A DNA stretch of 64,000 nt from Mycobacterium numidiamassiliense. GTDB lineage: Bacteria; Actinomycetota; Actinomycetes; Mycobacteriales; Mycobacteriaceae. The position numbers and the translations under genes are program-made. The DNA is taken from contig NZ_FUEZ01000004.1 of NCBI RefSeq assembly GCF_900157365.1, forward strand, positions 2,343,066-2,407,065, in the 5' to 3' direction. The notes beneath the pieces are model-generated. The model searched no databases. It worked only from the letters and a program-made list of their open reading frames with translations, and was not told the origin of the DNA. Of the stretch, positions 50,157 through 57,205 are shown piece by piece. Within the stretch, counting starts at the first letter, position 1; every line of letters starts with the position of its first letter.

Positions 50157-51404
50157 ATGAGTCTGCAAGCACCATCGCGCCCGGACTTGCGCCAGGAGGT
50201 CCACGACGCCGCGCGGCGAGCCCGGATCGCATCGCGGGCGCTGGCGTTGCTGCCGACGGTTGCCAAAGATCAGGCGTTGAAATCCGCGGCCGATTCCATC
50301 GTTGCCAACACCGAGCAAATCCTCGCGGCCAACGCCGAAGATCTCAAGGCGGCCAGGGCTGTGGGCACCGCAGACGCGATGTTGGACCGGTTGGCTTTGA
50401 ACGCCACGCGCGTCGAAGGGATCGCCGCCGGCCTGCGCCAAGTTGCCGGGCTGCCCGATCCGGTCGGTGAGGTGTTGCGCGGCTACTCGCTGCCCAATGG
50501 GCTGCAGCTACGTCAGCAGCGAGTTCCGCTAGGCGTGATCGGCATGATCTACGAGGGCCGGCCCAATGTCACTGTCGACGCCTTCGGCCTGGCGCTGAAG
50601 TCCGGCAATGCGGTCCTGCTGCGGGGCAGTTCGTCGGCGTGGCACTCCAATCAGGCGCTTGTCGAGGTCTTGCGGTCGGCGCTGCGCGCCGAAGACCTGC
50701 CCGTCGACGCCGTCCAGCTCATTTCGGCCGACGATCGCTCCACGGTGACGCACCTGATCCAAGCCCGTGGTCTGGTCGACGTGGCGATCCCGCGAGGGGG
50801 AGCGAGCCTGATCGACGCGGTGGTGCGGGACGCGCAGGTGCCTACCATCGAGACCGGTGTCGGCAATTGTCACGTGTACGTGCACGAGGGCGCCGACCTC
50901 GATGTGGCCGAACGAATTGTGCTGAACTCCAAGACCCGGCGACCCAGTGTCTGCAACGCAGCCGAGACCCTGCTGGTGGATGCCGCGATCGCTGGGGAGG
51001 CGCTGCCCAGACTGGTTGCCGCCCTTCAGGATTCGGGCGTGACGGTGCACCTGGACGCAAATGAGGACCACCTGCGCCGGGAATACCTGGCGATGGAGAT
51101 CGCGGTCGCCGTCGTCGACGGGGTCGACGCCGCGATCGCCCACGTCAACGAGTATGGCACCGGCCACACCGAGGCGATCGTGACCAACAATGTGGCTGCC
51201 GCGCAACGGTTTACTGACGGAGTCGATGCGGCGGCCGTGATGGTCAACGCGTCGACGTCGTTCACCGACGGCGAGCAGTTCGGTTTCGGCGCCGAGATCG
51301 GCATCTCCACCCAGAAGCTACACGCGCGCGGCCCCATGGGGCTGCCCGAATTGACCTCGACCAAATGGATCGCTTGGGGCGACGGCCACATCCGTCCGAC
51401 CTGA
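50157..51404 (+). CDS. proA: Gamma-glutamyl phosphate reductase
   Basis: The 415-residue aldehyde-dehydrogenase-superfamily enzyme has catalytic Cys266 in PSVCNAAETLL, the motif EGRPNVTVDAFGLALKSGN and the terminal family motif ARGPMGLPELTS. It reduces glutamyl-5-phosphate (made by ProB) to the semialdehyde on the way to proline. ATG 50157 is preceded by a weak ribosome site. It stands alone, with moxR 37 bases further on. Confidence 0.96.
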   Translation: MSLQAPSRPDLRQEVHDAARRARIASRALALLPTVAKDQALKSAADSIVANTEQILAANAEDLKAARAVGTADAMLDRLALNATRVEGIAAGLRQVAGLPDPVGEVLRGYSLPNGLQLRQQRVPLGVIGMIYEGRPNVTVDAFGLALKSGNAVLLRGSSSAWHSNQALVEVLRSALRAEDLPVDAVQLISADDRSTVTHLIQARGLVDVAIPRGGASLIDAVVRDAQVPTIETGVGNCHVYVHEGADLDVAERIVLNSKTRRPSVCNAAETLLVDAAIAGEALPRLVAALQDSGVTVHLDANEDHLRREYLAMEIAVAVVDGVDAAIAHVNEYGTGHTEAIVTNNVAAAQRFTDGVDAAAVMVNASTSFTDGEQFGFGAEIGISTQKLHARGPMGLPELTSTKWIAWGDGHIRPT

Positions 51405-51441
51405 AATCCCCTCGACAACAACGCTTTAGGAGAATTCGATC

Positions 51442-52317
51442 GTGAGCGTGCCCGCCCGGCCCACGCCCCTTTTCGCCGACATCGACGACGTCTCGAAACG
51501 GCTTTCCGAGACCGGCTATCTGCCGGACACCGCGACCGCGACCGCGGTGTTCCTTGCCGACCGGCTCGGCAAGCCGCTGCTGGTGGAGGGCCCGGCCGGC
51601 GTCGGCAAGACCGAGCTGGCCCGTGCCGTCGCGCAGGCGACCGGTTCCGGCCTGATCCGGCTGCAATGTTACGAAGGCGTCGACGAGGCCCGGGCACTCT
51701 ACGAGTGGAACCACGCCAAGCAGATCCTGCGCATCCAGGCCGGTTCGGGCGACTGGGAAGCGACCAAGACCGACGTGTTCAGCGAGGAATTCCTGCTGTC
51801 CCGCCCGCTGCTGACCGCCATCCGCCGCACCGAGCCAACGGTTTTGCTGATCGACGAGACCGACAAGGCCGACATCGAAATCGAGGGCCTGCTGCTCGAG
51901 GTGCTGTCCGACTTCGCGGTGACCGTGCCCGAATTGGGCACCATCACAGCGGAGCGCCAACCGCTCGTGGTGCTGACCTCCAACGCCACCCGCGAGTTGT
52001 CGGAGGCGCTCAAACGTCGCTGCCTGTTCCTGCACATCGACTTCCCCAGCCCCGATCTGGAACGCCGCATCTTGCTGTCCCGGGTTCCCGAGCTGCCCGC
52101 ACACCTTGCCGAGGAGCTGGTGCGCATCATCGGCGTCATGCGGGGCATGCAGCTCAAAAAGGTGCCGTCCATCGCCGAGACCATCGACTGGGGCCGCACG
52201 CTGCTGGCGTTGGGTCTGGACACCATCGACGACGCGGTGGTCGCCCAAACGCTCGGTGTGGTGCTCAAGCACCAATCCGACCAGCAACGCGCGGCCGGGG
52301 AACTTAGGCTCAACTGA
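51442..52317 (+). CDS. MoxR-family AAA+ ATPase
   Basis: The 291-residue AAA+ protein has Walker A GPAGVGKTE at about 50-58, Walker B VLLIDETDKAD around 133-143 and SNATRELSEALKRRC as the sensor/arginine-finger region. MoxR ATPases act as chaperones that load or activate partner proteins, often VWA proteins encoded next door, as here. It corresponds to Rv2426c. GTG 51442 has AGGAGAAT upstream. The stop shares one base with the next start (TGATG), so the pair is coupled. Confidence 0.93.
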   Translation: MSVPARPTPLFADIDDVSKRLSETGYLPDTATATAVFLADRLGKPLLVEGPAGVGKTELARAVAQATGSGLIRLQCYEGVDEARALYEWNHAKQILRIQAGSGDWEATKTDVFSEEFLLSRPLLTAIRRTEPTVLLIDETDKADIEIEGLLLEVLSDFAVTVPELGTITAERQPLVVLTSNATRELSEALKRRCLFLHIDFPSPDLERRILLSRVPELPAHLAEELVRIIGVMRGMQLKKVPSIAETIDWGRTLLALGLDTIDDAVVAQTLGVVLKHQSDQQRAAGELRLN

Positions 52318-53762
52318 TGGCCATCCGCCGCGTCCGCCCCTCCCGCCCGCTCGCTCCGCACGGGCTGCCGGGCCACTTGGTGGGATTCGTGGAAGCGCTT
52401 CGCGGAAGCGGGATTTCGGTGGGACCGTCGGAAACGGTAGACGCCGGTCGGGTGATGGCCACGCTCGGCCTGAGCGATCGTGAGGTGCTGCGTGAGGGCA
52501 TCGCCTGCGCGGTGTTGCGCCGGCCCGACCATCGCGAGACCTACGACGCCATGTTCGACCTATGGTTCCCCGCGGCAATGGGCGCACGCTCGGTCGTGGT
52601 GGACGAGGAGGCCGGTGACCCGCCCGACGACGCGTTGCCACAGGACGACGTCGAGGCGATGCGCCAGATGCTGGCGGATCTGCTCGCCGACAACCCCGAC
52701 CTCGCCGACATGGACGAACGCCTGGTTGCCATGATCGCGCGGATCGTGGAGGCCTACGGCAAGTACAGCTCCAGCCGCGGCCCGTCGTTCTCGTCGTATC
52801 AGGCGCTCAAGGCGATGGCGCTGGACGAACTGGAGGGCAAGTTGCTGGCGGGGCTGCTCGCCCCCTACGGCGACGAGCCCACCCCGACACAAGAGCAGAT
52901 CGCCAAGGCGCTTGCCGCGCAGAGGATTTCCCAGATACGCAAACTGGTCGATGCCGAGACCAAGCGGCGCACCGCCGAGCAACTTGGCCGCGACCACGTC
53001 CAGATGTACGGCATCCCACAGCTTTCGGAGAACGTCGAGTTTCTGCGCGCCTCCGGTGACCAGCTGCGCCAGATGCAACGCGTCGTCTCTCCACTGGCCC
53101 GTACCCTGGCGACCCGGCTGGCGGCCCGCCGCCGACGCAGCCGCGCCGGGGTGATCGATATGCGCAAGACGCTGCGCAAGTCCATGTCCACCGGCGGTGT
53201 GCCGATCGACGTGGTGCTGGCCAAACCTCGTCCGGCGCGGCCGGAGCTGGTGGTGCTCTGCGACGTCTCGGGCTCGGTCGCCGGCTTCAGCCACTTCACC
53301 CTGCTGCTGGTACATGCTCTGCGGCAACAGTTTTCGCGGGTCCGCGTGTTCGCCTTCATCGACACGACCGACGAGGTGACGCACATGTTCGGCCCGGAAG
53401 CCGATCTGGCCGTGGCGATTCAGCGGATCACCCGCGAGGCCGGCGTGTACAGCCGGGACGGCCACTCCGATTACGGCAACGCGTTCGTCTCGTTCGTGCA
53501 GGCCAATCCCGGCGTGCTGTCGCCGCGCAGCTCGCTGTTGGTGCTCGGCGACGGCCGCACCAACTACCGCGACCCGGCCCTCGACGTACTCGAAGACATG
53601 GTCACCGCGAGCCGGCACGCGCACTGGCTCAACCCCGAGCCCAAACACCTGTGGGGCAGCGGCGACTCGGCGGTGCCGCGCTATCAAGACGTCATCACCA
53701 TGCACGAATGCCGTTCGGCCAAACAGCTCGCCGCCGTCATCGACCAACTGCTGCCGGTGTGA
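52317..53762 (+). CDS. VWA-domain (CoxE-like) partner of the MoxR ATPase
   Basis: The 481-residue protein has a helical N-terminal part (about 1-280) followed by a von Willebrand A fold with the MIDAS motif DVSGSV starting at Asp316 and a later DGHSDYGNA, typical of CoxE-like proteins. MoxR/CoxE pairs help insert cofactors or remodel complexes; the substrate is unknown here. It corresponds to Rv2425c. The start overlaps the moxR stop. Downstream the genes Rv2422 to Rv2424c (including an IS1558 transposase) of M. tuberculosis are absent, and only 129 bases separate it from nadD. Confidence 0.9.
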   Translation: MAIRRVRPSRPLAPHGLPGHLVGFVEALRGSGISVGPSETVDAGRVMATLGLSDREVLREGIACAVLRRPDHRETYDAMFDLWFPAAMGARSVVVDEEAGDPPDDALPQDDVEAMRQMLADLLADNPDLADMDERLVAMIARIVEAYGKYSSSRGPSFSSYQALKAMALDELEGKLLAGLLAPYGDEPTPTQEQIAKALAAQRISQIRKLVDAETKRRTAEQLGRDHVQMYGIPQLSENVEFLRASGDQLRQMQRVVSPLARTLATRLAARRRRSRAGVIDMRKTLRKSMSTGGVPIDVVLAKPRPARPELVVLCDVSGSVAGFSHFTLLLVHALRQQFSRVRVFAFIDTTDEVTHMFGPEADLAVAIQRITREAGVYSRDGHSDYGNAFVSFVQANPGVLSPRSSLLVLGDGRTNYRDPALDVLEDMVTASRHAHWLNPEPKHLWGSGDSAVPRYQDVITMHECRSAKQLAAVIDQLLPV

Positions 53763-53891
53763 CGGTTTGCCCGGTTGCGGACGCGGCTGGTCACATCAGC
53801 CACACCGGCCTCCGGCGCTAGAGACTGGTGTGGTGCATGTGACGACAGCGTGGCGACGTGTCGCCGACGTGGCCCGGTAAGCTGGCAAATC

Positions 53892-54584
53892 GTGCAAAAG
53901 GGCCGTCGCAGGGTCGGAGTCATGGGTGGGACGTTCGACCCCATCCACTACGGGCACCTGGTCGCCGCCAGCGAGGTGGCCGACCTGTTCCACCTCGACG
54001 AAGTGGTGTTCGTGCCCAGCGGTCAGCCCTGGCAGAAGTCCCGGCAGGTCTCTGCCGCCGAGGACCGGTATCTGATGACGGTGATCGCCACCGCCTCCAA
54101 TCCCCGCTTCTCGGTGAGCCGCGTCGATATCGACCGCGGCGGCCCGACTTACACCAAGGACACACTGCGCGATCTGCATGCGCTGAACCCGGATTCCGAG
54201 CTGTTCTTCATCACCGGCGCCGACGCGCTGTCGTCGATCTTGTCGTGGCAGGGCTGGGAGGTGCTGTTCGAGTTGGCGCGGTTCGTCGGGGTGAGCCGGC
54301 CCGGATACGAGCTGCACGACGAGCACATCACCGAGGTCCTGGGGGAGCTGGCCAAAGACGCGTTGACCCTCGTCGAGATCCCTGCCCTGGCGATCTCGTC
54401 GACCGACTGCCGTCAGCGTGCCGAGGCGCGGCGGCCGCTCTGGTACCTGATGCCCGACGGCGTCGTGCAATACGTGTCCAAGCGCCGGCTCTATCGGGAA
54501 CCCCGCGACGGAGAGGCCAGCGCCACGATAGCCCCGACCTCGAACCAGAGTGAGTCCACACTGGCCACCGGAAACAACACGTGA
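53892..54584 (+). CDS. nadD: Nicotinate-nucleotide adenylyltransferase
   Basis: The 230-residue nucleotidyltransferase has the GGTFDPIHYGHL signature at about 12-23 (HxGH-type), FVPSGQPWQK, and the ISSTDCR motif near residue 174. It adenylates nicotinate mononucleotide to deamido-NAD, which NadE then amidates. GTG 53892 is one option, with no clear ribosome site; the ATG at 53922 begins MGGTFDPIHY as the annotated M. tuberculosis protein does and is an alternative. The tail beyond the conserved YVSKRRLY is Ser/Thr-rich. The stop overlaps rsfS (GTGA). Confidence 0.92.
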   Translation: MQKGRRRVGVMGGTFDPIHYGHLVAASEVADLFHLDEVVFVPSGQPWQKSRQVSAAEDRYLMTVIATASNPRFSVSRVDIDRGGPTYTKDTLRDLHALNPDSELFFITGADALSSILSWQGWEVLFELARFVGVSRPGYELHDEHITEVLGELAKDALTLVEIPALAISSTDCRQRAEARRPLWYLMPDGVVQYVSKRRLYREPRDGEASATIAPTSNQSESTLATGNNT

Positions 54585-54979
54585 GCGCCACCCAGGAAGC
54601 CATCGACATGGCCACCGTGGCCGCCAGCGCGGCGGCCGCCAAGCTCGCCGACGACGTCATCGTCATCGATGTCTCCGGGCAACTGGTGATCACCGACTGC
54701 TTCGTGATCGCGTCGGCCTCCAACGAGCGCCAAGTCAACGCCATCGTCGACGAGGTCGAGGAGAAGATGCGCGAAGCCGGCTACAAGCCAGCACGGCGCG
54801 AAGGTACCCGGGAAGGCCGTTGGACACTGCTGGATTATCGCGACATCGTCGTGCACATCCAGCATCAGGACGACCGCAACTTCTATGCCCTGGATCGGCT
54901 GTGGGGCGATTGCCCAGTGGTGCCAGTCGATTTGGCCGACGAGTCGGGCAGCTCCGCCGACTCCGCGAGTGCGCCATGA
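54581..54979 (+). CDS. rsfS: Ribosomal silencing factor RsfS
   Basis: The 132-residue protein has the RsfS (DUF143) fold: VIDVSGQLVITDCFVIASASNE-type strand, and GRWTLLDYRDIVVHIQHQ near the C-terminal part. RsfS binds L14 on the 50S subunit and blocks subunit joining under poor nutrition. The GTG start overlaps the nadD stop, and the gpgP start overlaps its own stop, so it is embedded in an unbroken translational chain. Confidence 0.95.
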   Translation: MSATQEAIDMATVAASAAAAKLADDVIVIDVSGQLVITDCFVIASASNERQVNAIVDEVEEKMREAGYKPARREGTREGRWTLLDYRDIVVHIQHQDDRNFYALDRLWGDCPVVPVDLADESGSSADSASAP

Positions 54980-55647
54980 GGATTCGTCGTCTGGTGATGT
55001 TGCGCCATGGGCAGACCGACTTCAACGCCGGTAGCCGGATGCAGGGACAGCTGGATTCCGCGCTCACCGAACTGGGCCGCGCCCAGGCGGTCGCCGCCGC
55101 CGAAGTGCTCGGCAAGCTGCAGCCATTGCTCATCGTGTCGTCGGATCTGCATCGCGCCTACGACACGGCGATCAAACTGGGGGAGCGGACCGGGCTGCGC
55201 GTGCGGGTGGACGAACGACTCCGCGAGACCCACCTCGGCGATTGGCAGGGCTTGACGCACACCGAAGTCGACGCCGTGGCCCCCGGGGCCCGAGCGGCGT
55301 GGCGCGACGACGCGACCTGGGCACCCCATGGTGGGGAAAGCAGAGTCGACGTCGCCGCGCGCAGCGAGCCGCTGGTCAAGGAGTTGGTGTCCGGGGAACC
55401 GGAGTGGGGTGAGGCGGGCGAACCCGACCGGCCGGTGGTGCTGGTGGCTCATGGCGGCCTGATCGCGGCGTTGGCGGCTGCGCTGCTGAGACTTCCGGTC
55501 GCCAACTGGCCGATCCTGGGCGGCATGGGCAATGCTAGCTGGGTGCAGCTCTCCGGCCACTCCGACGATGCCGACGACTTCGACGGTATCCGTTGGCGTC
55601 TGGACGTGTGGAATGCCTCGGCGCAGGTCTCCAACGATGTGCTCTGA
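54976..55647 (+). CDS. gpgP: Glucosyl-3-phosphoglycerate phosphatase
   Basis: The 223-residue histidine phosphatase has LRHGQTDFN with catalytic His11, a second catalytic pair in RETHLGDW and VAHGG (late histidine). The length equals M. tuberculosis GpgP (Rv2419c), which dephosphorylates glucosyl-3-phosphoglycerate to glucosylglycerate, an early step of methylglucose lipopolysaccharide synthesis. ATG 54976 overlaps the rsfS stop; a longer frame to 54550 is antisense-like noise. The 3' end overlaps octT by 11 bases. Confidence 0.94.
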   Translation: MRIRRLVMLRHGQTDFNAGSRMQGQLDSALTELGRAQAVAAAEVLGKLQPLLIVSSDLHRAYDTAIKLGERTGLRVRVDERLRETHLGDWQGLTHTEVDAVAPGARAAWRDDATWAPHGGESRVDVAARSEPLVKELVSGEPEWGEAGEPDRPVVLVAHGGLIAALAAALLRLPVANWPILGGMGNASWVQLSGHSDDADDFDGIRWRLDVWNASAQVSNDVL

Positions 55648-56374
55648 CGTACGACCCACGCTGTTGGTGTTCGCCGATTCGCTCGCCTACTACGGGCCGA
55701 CCGGAGGCTTGCCCGCCGACGATCCGCGTATCTGGCCCAATATCGTTGCCTCGCAACTGGGTTGGGATCTGGAGTTGATCGGCCGCATCGGCTGGACCTG
55801 CCGCGACGTGTGGTGGGCGGCGACGCAAGATCCGCGGGCCTGGGCGGCGCTGCCGAGGGCGGGCGCGGTGATATTCGCCACCGGCGGCATGGATTCGCTG
55901 CCGTCGGTGCTGCCGACCGCGTTGCGTGAGCTGATCCGCTATGTGCGGCCGCCATGGTTGCGGCGCTGGGCCCGCGACGGCTATGGGTGGCTGCAGCCGA
56001 GGCTGTCGCCGGTCGCGCGGGCCGCGCTGCCGCCGCACCTGAGCGCCGAATACCTCGAACAGACCCGTGGCGCAATCGATTTCAACAGGCCCGGCATCCC
56101 GATCGTGGCTTCGTTGCCGTCGGTGCATATCGCCGAGACCTACGGCAAGGCCCATCACGGTCGGGCGGGCACCGTCGCGGCGATTACCCAGTGGGCGCAG
56201 GACCACGACGTTCCCCTGGTGGATCTCAAAGCCGCCGTGGCCGAGCAGGTGATGAGCGGACGGGGTAACCCCGACGGCATTCACTGGAATTTCGAGGCCC
56301 ACCAGGCGGTCGCGGAGCTGATGCTCAAAGCGCTTGCCGAAGCCGGGGTTTCGAACGAGAAGCCGCGCGGCTGA
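55637..56374 (+). CDS. octT: Diglucosylglycerate octanoyltransferase
   Basis: The 245-residue SGNH/GDSL-type enzyme has the nucleophile Ser15 in FADSLAYYG and the terminal Asp/His pair in GNPDGIHWNFEAH. It corresponds to M. tuberculosis OctT (Rv2418c), which transfers octanoate onto diglucosylglycerate, the primer of methylglucose lipopolysaccharide. ATG 55637 lies inside the end of gpgP, so the two successive pathway enzymes are translationally coupled. degV follows after three bases. Confidence 0.93.
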   Translation: MCSDVRPTLLVFADSLAYYGPTGGLPADDPRIWPNIVASQLGWDLELIGRIGWTCRDVWWAATQDPRAWAALPRAGAVIFATGGMDSLPSVLPTALRELIRYVRPPWLRRWARDGYGWLQPRLSPVARAALPPHLSAEYLEQTRGAIDFNRPGIPIVASLPSVHIAETYGKAHHGRAGTVAAITQWAQDHDVPLVDLKAAVAEQVMSGRGNPDGIHWNFEAHQAVAELMLKALAEAGVSNEKPRG

Positions 56375-56377
56375 CCG

Positions 56378-57205
56378 ATGTCCGTCGTGGTCGTGACCGA
56401 TGCATCGTCGCGCCTTCCGGCCGATCTGCTCGACAAGTGGGCGATACGCGTTGTCCCGCTGCACATCTTGCTTGATGGCCACGACCTGCGCGACGGTGTG
56501 GACGAGATTCCCGACGTCGTCTACCAACATCACGCCACTACAGCGGCGGCCACTCCCGCCGAGCTTGCGGCCGCCTATCGCGCGGCCTTAGCCGACGCCG
56601 ATGCCGTTGTGGCAGTGCATATTTCGTCGGCGCTCTCGGGCACATACGGCGTGGCCCAGCGGATCGCGGCCGAGCTCGGGCCCGCGGTGCGGGTAATCGA
56701 CTCGAAATCGGCGGCGATGGGCACCGGCTTTGTCGCACTGGCCGCCGCTCGCGCGGCGGCGGCGGGCGGTGACCTAGATGCCGTTGCGGACGCCGCGAAC
56801 TCGGCGATCGGCCGCAGTCACGCCTTCATCGTGGTGCACGGGCTGGACAACCTGCGCCGCAGTGGCCGGATCGGTGGCGCCAAGGCCTGGCTCGGTACCG
56901 CGCTTGCGCTGAAGCCGCTGCTGCGCATCGAGGACGGCAAACTTGTTCTAGCCCAACGGGTTCGCACTGTCACCAAGGCGACTGCGGCGATGATCGACTG
57001 GGTCTGCGAGGTGGTGGGCGACGAGGCCGCGGCGCTGGCGGTGCACCACGTCGTCAACCCCGACGGCGCGAACGAGGTGGCGGCCGCGCTGGCGCGCCGG
57101 CTGCCGGCCTGCGAGCCGGCGATCATCACGCCGCTGGGGCCGGTTCTTGGGGTGCACGTCGGCACCGGGGCGGTCGCCGTCTGCGTGGCGCTACCGAAGG
57201 CCTAG
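56378..57205 (+). CDS. DegV-family fatty-acid-binding protein
   Basis: The 275-residue DegV protein has SVVVVTDASSRLP at the start, then HISSALSGTYG and DSKSAAMGTG, the residues that line the fatty-acid pocket. DegV/FakB-type proteins hold a single acyl chain, sometimes for a kinase partner. In this place, next to octT, it might present octanoate or another fatty acid for methylglucose lipopolysaccharide synthesis; this is inferred from neighbourhood (Rv2417c follows octT in M. tuberculosis too). It converges with mmpL, and the stops overlap by four bases. Confidence 0.92.
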   Translation: MSVVVVTDASSRLPADLLDKWAIRVVPLHILLDGHDLRDGVDEIPDVVYQHHATTAAATPAELAAAYRAALADADAVVAVHISSALSGTYGVAQRIAAELGPAVRVIDSKSAAMGTGFVALAAARAAAAGGDLDAVADAANSAIGRSHAFIVVHGLDNLRRSGRIGGAKAWLGTALALKPLLRIEDGKLVLAQRVRTVTKATAAMIDWVCEVVGDEAAALAVHHVVNPDGANEVAAALARRLPACEPAIITPLGPVLGVHVGTGAVAVCVALPKA

